Shown here: positions 1 through 5,660 of the stretch, piece after piece | Layout of the letters: each line of letters opens with the position of its first letter | Position numbering within the stretch: position 1 is the stretch's first letter | DNA from: Pseudomonadota bacterium | Lineage (GTDB): Bacteria; Myxococcota_A; Polyangia; Polyangiales; Polyangiaceae | Assembly: GCA_023402175.1 (NCBI GenBank) | Contig: JAEXCN010000288.1 | Coordinates: 1 to 7,040, forward strand | Length of the DNA: 7,040 nucleotides | Direction: 5' to 3' | Made by a program: the position numbers and the translations under genes | The notes under the pieces: model-generated | Seen by the model: the letters and a program-made list of their open reading frames with translations, nothing else | Told to the model about the DNA's origin: nothing | Databases searched by the model: none

Positions 1-285
1 CCCGTCGACACCGGCGTCGGACGACGTCGGCAGCGCGGCGGCCTCCGAGGCATCGCGCGCGGATGTCTGGGCCGCGTCCGCCGGCGGCGCCGCGGTCGAG
101 GCGAGCGCCGGGGCGTTCGACACGCACGTCCCCTCGTCGCACACGTAGCCTCGTTCGCAGTCGCTCATCCGGAGGCAGCTCCCGTCGCCGAGCTGGCACG
201 CCGGCGCCGCAAGCGAGGACAGCCAGGCCCCGACGACGAGCGCGACGGCGGCGCCTCGCCGAACCGCGCTCTCAGAGCGAAACAC
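1..285 (-). CDS. Exported cysteine-rich protein, N-terminal part (hypothetical)
   Basis: Open reading frame with a GTG start (283-285) running off the left edge; 95 residues are visible. I do not recognise the family. Residues 1-29 look like a signal peptide: basic residues at R9 and R10, a hydrophobic stretch at 12-25, then L-A-A-P-A before C30. C30 could be a lipidated cysteine, but proline at -2 makes the lipobox poor, so ordinary signal-peptidase cleavage is equally possible. Cysteines 30, 37, 43, 49 and 54 form a compact spaced cluster (C-x6-C-x5-C-x5-C-x4-C) containing S-D-C and G-Y-V-C-D. Short modules of this kind are common in myxobacterial exported proteins. From about residue 56 the chain is an Ala/Pro/Ser/Thr-rich linker. 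The start lies 14 nt inside the end of the preceding gene, suggesting translational coupling in the flbD-motAB operon. No in-frame ATG or GTG was found in the stretch just upstream, and the Shine-Dalgarno is weak. The reading frame is reasonably sure; the function is unknown. Confidence 0.68.
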   Translation of the reverse strand, partial: MFRSESAVRRGAAVALVVGAWLSSLAAPACQLGDGSCLRMSDCERGYVCDEGTCVSNAPALASTAAPPADAAQTSARDASEAAALPTSSDAGVDG

Positions 286-829
286 GGAGCCCCACGTGGA
301 AGAGGGCCTGCCAGAGCACGGTCTTGTCGGGCAGGTCGGACCCGACGACGAAGACGTCGGCCTCTGGGCCTGCGGTCAACATGAACCGCGCCGGCGCGCT
401 CGACTCCGGCGCGCCCGCCACGCGTGTGGGCTCACCTCCGAGCGGATGGCGATACTCGAACGCGAAGACCGGCCCGACGAGCGAGCCCGGCTGCAGGTAC
501 GCGGTCACGCCGCCGCTCAGCGCCAGGCGGCGGCCGACGATGCGCGTGTAGCGGCCGTCGATGCCGAAGGCCGTCCGGGGCTCGACGGCGACCAGCACAG
601 CGCCGCCGAATACGTCCTCCGGCGATTCGTCGACGGCCAGATCGGCGCCGATGCGCATCCTCGTCTGCGCGCGGCCCGCCGAAGCGGCGCGGCCACCGCC
701 GCCTTCGAGGCCCGAGGACGCCTGCGTGACGCCGCTCGCGACCCAACTCTGGGCGTGCGCCGCGGGCGTGGCGGCGAGGACGAGGGCCGCGCTTGCGGCG
801 GCGAGGGTCTTCGTTCGTACGAGCTTCAT
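272..829 (-). CDS. Small exported, probable outer-membrane beta-barrel protein (hypothetical)
   Basis: 185 residues; family not recognised. Residues 1-26 are a clear Sec signal peptide: K2, R5 and K7, a hydrophobic core at 9-21, and A-H-A at the cleavage site before Q27. The mature ~159 residues are rich in alternating polar/hydrophobic stretches (for example around FGGAVLVAVEP, GGVTAYLQPG and GPVFAFEYRH) separated by turns rich in G, D and P. The protein ends in an amphipathic strand (VGLRVSL) resembling an outer-membrane beta-signal, though the last residue is Leu rather than the usual Phe. No cysteines are seen. This fits a small outer-membrane beta-barrel, which is inference from pattern only. 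Its ATG overlaps the motB stop by 4 nt (ATGA) and is preceded by GGAAGG, so it is probably co-translated with the stator genes. It does not resemble MotX, MotY or FlgT as far as I can judge by eye. It may be a stator accessory or merely a passenger. Confidence 0.8.
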   Translation of the reverse strand: MKLVRTKTLAAASAALVLAATPAAHAQSWVASGVTQASSGLEGGGGRAASAGRAQTRMRIGADLAVDESPEDVFGGAVLVAVEPRTAFGIDGRYTRIVGRRLALSGGVTAYLQPGSLVGPVFAFEYRHPLGGEPTRVAGAPESSAPARFMLTAGPEADVFVVGSDLPDKTVLWQALFHVGLRVSL

Positions 830-1632
830 GGGGCCTTCCGTCGGTCGTGGTGCTGCGCCGGGGGCGCGGCGTTCGAAGGCGGCGGCGAGCCGGCATCGGC
901 TTGGTCCGCCGGGTCGGCGATGGGGAGGGTGACGACGATGTCCACGCGACGGTTCGATCGACGGCCGGCATCGGTCGCGTTGCTCGTGACCGGATGGAAC
1001 TCGCCGTAGCCCGCGGCCGAGAGACGATGAGGAGCGATCCCCTCCGCGGCGAGCCGCGCGACGATCACCGTCGCGCGCGCGGTCGAGAGGTCCCAGTTCG
1101 AGCGAAAGCGGGCGGTCTTGATCGGCCGATCATCGGTGTGTCCTTCGACCCGAACGTCGACGCGGGTGTCTTTGAGCGTCTTCGCAAGGTGCGCGACGAC
1201 CTGCTGCGCGCGGTCTCCGAGCGCGTCGTTTCCGCTCTCGAACAGCAGGTTGTCGGGGAGCCGGAGGACGAGCTCGTTGCGCTTCGCGATCACGTCGACG
1301 CCCTGGAGGAGGTCGTCGTTCGACCCGGCGACGAGGAGCGACGCCTGCAGCTGCATCAGCTCCTCGGGCAGCGGGACGCCCGCCGAGGGTTCCACCTCGG
1401 TGACGGCGCCTTCGCTCGCTCCCGTGAACAGGCCCGTGCCGGGGTGCGGGAAGAACTCGGCGCCCATCGCCTTCGAGAACGACTCGGTGAACCGGCCGAC
1501 CTTCTTCGAGTCGACCTGCGAGACGGCGAACATCACCACGAAGAACGCGAAGAGCAGCGTGATGAAGTCCGCGTAGCTGACGAGCCAGCGCTCGTGGTTG
1601 ACGTGCTCGGGATGCTTCTTCTTGCGGGCCAT
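826..1632 (-). CDS. motB: Flagellar motor stator protein MotB
   Basis: 268 residues, within the usual MotB range. MotB pairs with MotA in the inner membrane, carries the ion-binding aspartate and anchors the stator to peptidoglycan. A short basic N-terminus (RKKK at 3-6) is followed by one membrane segment at about 17-38. This contains the signature S-Y-A-D with D22, equivalent to ion-binding D32 of E. coli MotB. Residues about 42-60 (ESFSKAMG) match the amphipathic plug region. The OmpA-like peptidoglycan-binding domain spans about 115-236: GHTDDRP (164-170), NWDLSTARA (179-187), GYGE (208-211) and NRRVDI (227-232). The last ~30 residues are a Pro/Ala/Asp-rich tail. The start lies 13 nt after motA with GAGG upstream, and the stop overlaps the next gene by 4 nt. 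Identification is firm. Confidence 0.97.
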   Translation of the reverse strand: MARKKKHPEHVNHERWLVSYADFITLLFAFFVVMFAVSQVDSKKVGRFTESFSKAMGAEFFPHPGTGLFTGASEGAVTEVEPSAGVPLPEELMQLQASLLVAGSNDDLLQGVDVIAKRNELVLRLPDNLLFESGNDALGDRAQQVVAHLAKTLKDTRVDVRVEGHTDDRPIKTARFRSNWDLSTARATVIVARLAAEGIAPHRLSAAGYGEFHPVTSNATDAGRRSNRRVDIVVTLPIADPADQADAGSPPPSNAAPPAQHHDRRKAP

Positions 1633-1645
1633 CGGATGCGTGTCC

Positions 1646-2446
1646 TCAGCTCGAGGCGTTGGCCGGGGTCCCCGCGGGTGCGCCGGCGCCCTTTTTCGGC
1701 GCGTGCGCGGCGACGTACTCGGAGAGCCGATCGCGTACGAGCTTCGGGTTGAGTCCCGATTGGATGGCGAGCACGCCGGTGAGCATCAGCTCGCGCACGA
1801 GCGCGCGCTCGCGGACGGCGAGCTTGATCCGACCGGCGAGGGGGAGGAAGACGATGTTCGCGACGGCGACGCCGTAGATCGTCGCGACGAACGCCGCCGC
1901 GATGCCCTGGCCGACGGCGGCGATGTCGCTCAGGTTGCTCATCACGTGGATCAGGCCGAGGACCGCGCCGATGATGCCGACGGTCGGCGAGTACCCGCCG
2001 CCTGCTTCGAACACCTTTGCGGCGTCTTCGCCGTGCTCCTCTTCCTGCCCGATCGCGACCTCGAGGGTCTCGCGCAGCGTCGTCGAGTCGACGCCGTCGA
2101 CCGCCATCATGAGCGCCTTCCGCAGGAACGGGTCCGACGCGCTCTCCGACACCTTCTCGAGCGCGAGGATCCCGTCGCGGCGGGCGCGGTTCGCGTAGTC
2201 GACGATCTCCTCGACCACCTTCGCCGGATCGATCGGCGCCTTCTTGAACGTGGCCCCCGCGGCCTTCAGCGCGGCGCCGATGGTGTGGAACGGATACTGG
2301 ACGATGACCGCGCCGATGGTGCCACCGAGCACGATGAGCGCCGCCGGTCCACCGACCATCGAGCTCGCATGCCCGCCCTCGAGCATGTTCCCGACGAGGA
2401 TCGCTCCGAGCGCGACCACGATGCCGACGATGGGTCCCGGTTGCAT
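1646..2446 (-). CDS. motA: Flagellar motor stator protein MotA
   Basis: 266 residues, a normal MotA length. MotA forms the pentameric ring of the inner-membrane stator around MotB and transmits torque to FliG. Four membrane segments are visible at about 4-22, 34-52, 152-171 and 181-203, with a large cytoplasmic loop between TM2 and TM3. The loop carries R89 and E97 (spacing R-x2-G-x4-E), aligning with E. coli R90 and E98, which contact FliG. The conserved prolines of TM3 and TM4 are P154 (YSPTVG) and P202 (FLPLAGRIK), equivalent to E. coli P173 and P222. At P154+7 the residue is A161; sodium-type PomA has Thr at this place and E. coli MotA has Ala, so a proton-driven stator is inferred. The C-terminus is an Ala/Pro/Lys-rich tail. 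The ATG shares one base with the flbD stop (TGATG) and has GGAGG six bases upstream. Confidence 0.97.
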   Translation of the reverse strand: MQPGPIVGIVVALGAILVGNMLEGGHASSMVGGPAALIVLGGTIGAVIVQYPFHTIGAALKAAGATFKKAPIDPAKVVEEIVDYANRARRDGILALEKVSESASDPFLRKALMMAVDGVDSTTLRETLEVAIGQEEEHGEDAAKVFEAGGGYSPTVGIIGAVLGLIHVMSNLSDIAAVGQGIAAAFVATIYGVAVANIVFLPLAGRIKLAVRERALVRELMLTGVLAIQSGLNPKLVRDRLSEYVAAHAPKKGAGAPAGTPANASS

Positions 2447-2673
2447 CAGCGTCCTCCTTCCGGCGCCGCCAAATTGACGGCGCTGACCGTCGAACCGCCG
2501 ACGGCGGCGCGGAGGGTGACGAAGCGCTCGATCACCTCGTCGACGCTCTCGCGGACGATGATCTTGCGGTCGCCGACGAGACAGAGCGTGGTGTCAGGGG
2601 TCGCCTCGACCCACGCGATGTGATCGGGGTTTATGGCGATGACGTGGTGATCGAGCCGTGTGAGCTTGAGCAT
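2446..2673 (-). CDS. flbD: FlbD/SwrD-family flagellar protein
   Basis: 75 residues from the ATG at 2671-2673. This is the small FlbD family of Gram-positives and spirochaetes (SwrD in Bacillus subtilis), not the Caulobacter sigma-54 activator also named FlbD. Family features are clear: the M-L-K-L-T-R-L start, then N-P-D-H-I-A-W-V-E (15-23), P-D-T-T-L (26-30) and I-V-R-E-S-x-D-E-V (39-47). The last ~17 residues are variable. An in-frame GTG at 2704-2706 would add 11 residues but breaks the family's typical start and falls in a promoter-like element, so the internal ATG is preferred. No Shine-Dalgarno is visible before either start. In Bacillus, SwrD is known to raise power of the flagellar motor for swarming, and the gene often precedes motA and motB, as here. 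It is first in the leftward operon. Confidence 0.9.
   Translation of the reverse strand: MLKLTRLDHHVIAINPDHIAWVEATPDTTLCLVGDRKIIVRESVDEVIERFVTLRAAVGGSTVSAVNLAAPEGGR
2453..2457 (-). promoter_or_regulatory. Ribosome binding site of motA
   Basis: GGAGG on the minus strand lies six bases before the motA ATG, inside the end of flbD. It supports the chosen motA start and independent or re-initiated translation at the TGATG junction. Confidence 0.75.
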
Positions 2674-2689
2674 CGTTCGGCGGCACAAG

Positions 2690-2705
2690 GGCAACGTCTG
2701 CGCCA
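2690..2705 (-). promoter_or_regulatory. Candidate sigma-54 promoter of flbD-motAB operon
   Basis: Minus strand reads TGGCGCA-GACG-TTGCC. The invariant GG (-24) and GC (-12) are at the correct ten-base separation and the -12 element TTGC is perfect; the -24 element matches at 5 of 7 positions of TGGCACG. The predicted start of transcription is near 2679, only about 6 nt before the flbD ATG at 2673. Found by eye; in GC-rich DNA a chance match is possible. Confidence 0.55.
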
Positions 2706-2707
2706 CC

Positions 2708-2725
2708 GCGCGATCGTCATCGCGC
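2708..2725. repeat. Perfect 18 bp inverted repeat between the divergent promoters
   Basis: GCGCGAT-CGTC-ATCGCGC: two perfectly complementary 7-base arms around a 4-base centre. It lies just upstream of the flbD -24 element and about 25 bp before the flgB -24 element. Its place suggests an operator for a dimeric activator or repressor, such as a flagellar sigma-54 enhancer-binding protein. The dyad is observed; the function is inferred. Confidence 0.55.
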
Positions 2726-2726
2726 T

Positions 2727-2742
2727 GACGCTCGAGACGCTC
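2727..2742. repeat. Tandem direct repeat GACGCTC in the divergent control region
   Basis: GACGCTC occurs at 2727-2733 and again at 2736-2742, a 9 bp period (just under one helical turn). It lies between the inverted repeat and the flgB -24 element. It may be a pair of protein-binding half-sites; short repeats also arise by chance in this composition. Confidence 0.35.
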
Positions 2743-2749
2743 TCCGGGC

Positions 2750-2765
2750 TGGCACGATCCCTGGA
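2750..2765 (+). promoter_or_regulatory. Candidate sigma-54 promoter of flgB operon
   Basis: Reads TGGCACG-ATCC-CTGGA. The -24 element is a perfect match to TGGCACG. The -12 element CTGGA keeps the T, G and A of TTGCA but has GG in place of the usual GC, so it may be weak. Predicted transcription start is near 2776, giving a leader of about 18 nt that still contains the flgB ribosome binding site. Confidence 0.6.
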
Positions 2766-2779
2766 TTCAACGGCCCGGT

Positions 2780-2785
2780 AGGAGG
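2780..2785 (+). promoter_or_regulatory. Ribosome binding site of flgB
   Basis: AGGAGG, eight bases before the ATG at 2794. It is the strongest Shine-Dalgarno in the window and fixes the flgB start. Confidence 0.85.
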
Positions 2786-2793
2786 CCCATCCC

Positions 2794-3216
2794 ATGGCCC
2801 TGATCGACTCCGTCGAGCACCTGCGGGGAGCGCTCGACTATCACCTCGCGCGACACAACCTGCTCACGTCGAACCTCGCGCACATCGAGACGCCCGGCTA
2901 CGTGCCGGTCGACCTCGAGCGGAGTGGGAGCGCGGCGAAGGCCGGCGGGTTCGAGGGCGCCCTCCACGTCGCGCTCGAGACCACCCATCCCGGGCACCTC
3001 GCGGCGAGCGGAAGCACCGCGGGGACGAGCGGGCCGGTCGGCCGGGTGATCGAAGACCCGAACGGGGCGGGCGGCAACGACGGCAACGGAGTCGACCTCG
3101 ACCGCGAGGCCGTGAAGATCGCGACGAACCAGGTTCGCTACGACATGCTCGCGCAGCTCGCGTCGAGCGAGCTCGCGTCGCTCTCCTGGGCGGCCAGCGA
3201 CGGGAAGCACGGATGA
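2794..3216 (+). CDS. flgB: Flagellar basal-body proximal rod protein FlgB
   Basis: 140 residues, normal for FlgB. FlgB is part of the proximal rod of the flagellar axial structure, assembled in the periplasm after export through the flagellar type III apparatus; it has no Sec signal. The N-terminal signature of rod proteins is present: N22-L-L-T-S-N27-L-A-H-I-E-T-P-G-Y36. A TTHPGHL motif (63-69) follows. A Gly/Asn-rich stretch (91-99) leads into the C-terminal signature V-D-L-D-R-E (100-105) and N112-Q-V-R-Y116, which forms the coiled-coil helix. It is the first gene of the rightward operon, has a strong AGGAGG ribosome site, and its stop overlaps the flgC start by 4 nt. Confidence 0.96.
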   Translation: MALIDSVEHLRGALDYHLARHNLLTSNLAHIETPGYVPVDLERSGSAAKAGGFEGALHVALETTHPGHLAASGSTAGTSGPVGRVIEDPNGAGGNDGNGVDLDREAVKIATNQVRYDMLAQLASSELASLSWAASDGKHG

Positions 3217-3662
3217 AGGTCGGCGACCCGACGCGGGCCGGCGTCTTCTCCGCGATGGAAGTCGCGGCGTCGGGCCTCTCGGCCGAGCGCAACCGCATGA
3301 ACGTGGTCGCGGGCAACCTCGCGAACGCTCGCACCACGCGCACCGCAGAAGGCGGTCCTTACAAGCGGCTCGACCCGGTCTTCAGCGCGGAGCCGATCGC
3401 GCCGCGAAGCGCCGACCCCGTCCTGCGCAAGATCGAGCGTGTCGCCGTCACCGAGGTGCGCGCCGACCCGACGCCCGGGCAGCTCATCTACGAGCCGGGA
3501 CACCCTGACGCCAACCCCGACGGATACGTCGAGTACCCGAACGTCAACGTGGTGACCGAGATGGTCAACATGATGACCGCGTCCCGCGCCTACGAGGCAG
3601 GGGTCACGTCGATCGAATCGCTCAAAGCGATGGCACGCGCCGCGCTGCGGATCGGCAAATGA
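3213..3662 (+). CDS. flgC: Flagellar basal-body proximal rod protein FlgC
   Basis: 149 residues, close to typical FlgC. FlgC builds the proximal rod with FlgB and FlgF. The N-terminal helix carries S-G-L-S-A-E-R-N-R-M-N (20-30), then G-N-L-A-N-A-R-T-T-R-T (34-44). The middle contains G-H-P-D-A-N-P-D-G-Y-V (96-106) and the C-terminal helix N-V-V-T-E-M-V (112-118) with S-R-A-Y-E-A (124-129); both are hallmarks of FlgC. The ATG overlaps the flgB stop (ATGA) and has GGGAAG five bases upstream. This start gives a slightly longer N-terminus than common, but the 4-nt overlap favours it over M15. Confidence 0.97.
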   Translation: MKVGDPTRAGVFSAMEVAASGLSAERNRMNVVAGNLANARTTRTAEGGPYKRLDPVFSAEPIAPRSADPVLRKIERVAVTEVRADPTPGQLIYEPGHPDANPDGYVEYPNVNVVTEMVNMMTASRAYEAGVTSIESLKAMARAALRIGK

Positions 3663-4009
3663 GCGCGCCGATCGACGGACTCTCGAGCGCGGCACTGGCC
3701 GCGGCGGTGCGTGGGGAGACGCGGCCCACGACTCGCATCGGCGGCGAGCTCACGATCGGCGAGCCCCGCGTCGGCGAGGCCGCTCCGGACGGCGGCTTCG
3801 GCAAAGTCCTCGAAGCCGCGATCGTCTCGGCGAACGCGAAGGAGCGCCAGGCGGTCGAGGGGGCGCGCGCGCTCGCCGACGGTCGCAGCGACGACCTGCA
3901 CGGCACGATGATCACGATGAAAGAGGCCGAAGTCTCGATGAAGCTCGTCGGAAACGTACGCGACAAGCTCCTCGACGCCTTCCACGAGCTCTGGAGGATC
4001 AATGTCTGA
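3659..4009 (+). CDS. fliE: Flagellar hook-basal body complex protein FliE
   Basis: 116 residues, slightly longer than the roughly 100-residue E. coli protein. FliE joins the MS ring (FliF) to the proximal rod and is an early export substrate. The first ~45 residues are variable and rich in Ala/Gly. The conserved C-terminal helical region begins at about 79 with D-L-H-G-T-M-I-T-M, followed by S-M-K-L-V-G-N-V-R-D-K-L-L-D-A, and ends in W-R-I-N-V, a strong match to the family's DLH...VRNKLVDAYQEIMRMQV pattern. The start overlaps flgC by 4 nt with no clear Shine-Dalgarno, implying translational coupling. The stop overlaps fliF by 8 nt. Confidence 0.95.
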   Translation: MSAPIDGLSSAALAAAVRGETRPTTRIGGELTIGEPRVGEAAPDGGFGKVLEAAIVSANAKERQAVEGARALADGRSDDLHGTMITMKEAEVSMKLVGNVRDKLLDAFHELWRINV

Positions 4010-5645
4010 GCGACGCATCGTCGATGGGCTGCCGGCGGGCGTGCGCGGCCCCGTCGAAAAAGCCATCGGATGGCTGAAGAACCTCTCGCGACCGATGCGC
4101 GTCTTGATCGCGTCCACCGCGCTCGCGCTCGCGCTCCTCGGTAGCTGGCTCGCCTTCCGCGACGCGAGCCCACCGTACACCACGCTCTTCACGAACCTCG
4201 AGCGCGACGACGCGGCGATGGTCGTCGCGAAGCTCAAGGAGCTGAAGGTCCCGTACCGGCTCCAGGGCGACGGCGCCGTCATCGAGGTGCCGGAAGACAA
4301 GGCGCGCGAGCTCCGGCTCGAGCTCGCCGGCGCGGGCCTCCCGCGCGGCGGGGCCGTCGGCTTCGAGAGCTTCGACAAGATGCGCCTCGGCGCGACCGAG
4401 TTCGAGCAGCGGATCCTCTACCGCCGCGCGCTCGAGGGTGAGCTCGCCCGTACGATCGGCAGCATCGCGGCCGTCCAGAGCGCGCGCGTGCACGTCGTCC
4501 TGCCCGAAAAATCGGTGTTCGTGAGCCGGAGCGAAGCGTCGAGCGCGTCGGTCGTGGTGAAGCTTCGCCCGGGACGCACGCCCTCCGGCAGCGAGGTCGC
4601 GACGATGGTCCACCTCGTCTCGACCGCGGTCGCGGGGCTCAGCCCGGACCGCGTCGCCGTCGTCACGACCGACGGCGCCGTCCTCCACAAGCCGAAGCGC
4701 CCCGGCGACGACGGCTCCGGCGACGACGACCGCGCTTCGCAGGCGCGTTCGCTCGAGGCCACGCTCGAGGAGCGGGCCCGCGCGCTCGTCGAGAAGGTGA
4801 CCGGCCCCGGACACGTCGACGTCCGCGTCACGGCGGACATCGACAGCGCGCGCGTCGAGCGCGTCGAGGATCGCTACGATCCTCGGCAGCCGATCCTTCG
4901 CAGCGAAGAGCAAAGCATCGAGCGCACCGGAGAAGGCGAGATCCCCGTCGCCGGCGTCCCCGGCGCCGAGTCGAATCTCCCGGACGGGACGGCGAAGAAC
5001 GCCGCGCGCGCCGCCGACGCGGGCGCGCCTGCGGCAACCGCGGCCGCGAGCGGCGTCACGCGCGAGTCGCACACGCGGAACTTCGAGGTCGACCATGTCG
5101 TCGAGAAGCGCGTCCTCACCGGCGGCGTCCTCCGCCGGGTCACGGTCGCGGTCGTGATCGACGGGACGCCGGGCGCCGACGAGAAGCAGCGCCTCGAACG
5201 GATCGCGAGCCTCGTCCGGAGCGCAGTCGGCTACGACGAAAAGCGCGGCGACGTCGTGACCGTCGAGGCCGTGCCGTTCCTCGCACCTCCGGCCGAGCTG
5301 CCGGAGCCGCCGGCGGAGAGTCTTCTCGCGCGGATCCCGCCGAAGAAGGCGCTGCCGTACGCCGCCGGGATCATGGCGGCCTTCGTCATCGCCGTGACGG
5401 TTGCGGCGGTCCGTCGACGGAGGCGGCGCGCGGCGGCCAAGGTGCTCGCGCTCGCGGCGGCGAAGGAACGCGCGGCGGCAGAAGCGGTGGCCGTCGAGAT
5501 CCTCCCGCGCGAGGCGAAGATCGAGTCGGGCGAGGAGCTCCGAAGGCTCGTCCGCGAGCGGGCGCGCCTCGACCCCGCGACCGCGGCATCGATCGTGCGT
5601 TCGTGGCTGGGCAGCGCCGACGCGGCCCGCGACGAGGCTGCCTGA
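4002..5645 (+). CDS. fliF: Flagellar MS-ring protein FliF
   Basis: 547 residues, normal for FliF. FliF multimers form the MS ring in the inner membrane, the platform on which rod, switch and export gate assemble. A cytoplasmic N-terminus is followed by TM1 (about 34-52) and the periplasmic ring-building domains with Y59-T-T-L-F-T-N-L66. The YscJ/FliF signature is A161-R-V-H-V-V-L-P168, followed by a stretch rich in S and V. Two flexible stretches stand out: an Asp/Gly-rich one at about 233-246 and an Ala-rich one near 335-352. TM2 lies at about 452-470, followed by a run of six arginines (471-476). The cytoplasmic tail ends with the FliG-binding helix region at about 510-538 (E-E-L-R-R-L-V, D-P-A-T-A, R-S-W-L-G). 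GGAGG four bases before the ATG lies inside the end of fliE. Confidence 0.97.
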   Translation: MSERRIVDGLPAGVRGPVEKAIGWLKNLSRPMRVLIASTALALALLGSWLAFRDASPPYTTLFTNLERDDAAMVVAKLKELKVPYRLQGDGAVIEVPEDKARELRLELAGAGLPRGGAVGFESFDKMRLGATEFEQRILYRRALEGELARTIGSIAAVQSARVHVVLPEKSVFVSRSEASSASVVVKLRPGRTPSGSEVATMVHLVSTAVAGLSPDRVAVVTTDGAVLHKPKRPGDDGSGDDDRASQARSLEATLEERARALVEKVTGPGHVDVRVTADIDSARVERVEDRYDPRQPILRSEEQSIERTGEGEIPVAGVPGAESNLPDGTAKNAARAADAGAPAATAAASGVTRESHTRNFEVDHVVEKRVLTGGVLRRVTVAVVIDGTPGADEKQRLERIASLVRSAVGYDEKRGDVVTVEAVPFLAPPAELPEPPAESLLARIPPKKALPYAAGIMAAFVIAVTVAAVRRRRRRAAAKVLALAAAKERAAAEAVAVEILPREAKIESGEELRRLVRERARLDPATAASIVRSWLGSADAARDEAA

Positions 5646-5660
5646 CGGCCCGCGACCCCC

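Noticed and set aside
63..551. A plus-strand 162-codon frame at the left end
   Set aside because: The translation is Arg/Ser/Pro-rich without any motif. The minus-strand frames here have signal peptides and structured features.
296..2623. Long plus-strand frames opposite the barrel gene, motB, motA and flbD
   Set aside because: They are Arg/Asp/Val-rich antisense shadows with no domain pattern, and the opposite strand carries recognisable MotA, MotB and FlbD.
2674..2706. Upstream GTG start for flbD adding 11 residues
   Set aside because: The added residues do not resemble the family's start, there is no ribosome site, and the GTG overlaps the promoter-like element.
2708..2725. The intergenic dyad as a transcription terminator
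   Set aside because: It has no following T-run on either strand and lies between two divergent gene starts, where a terminator has no role.
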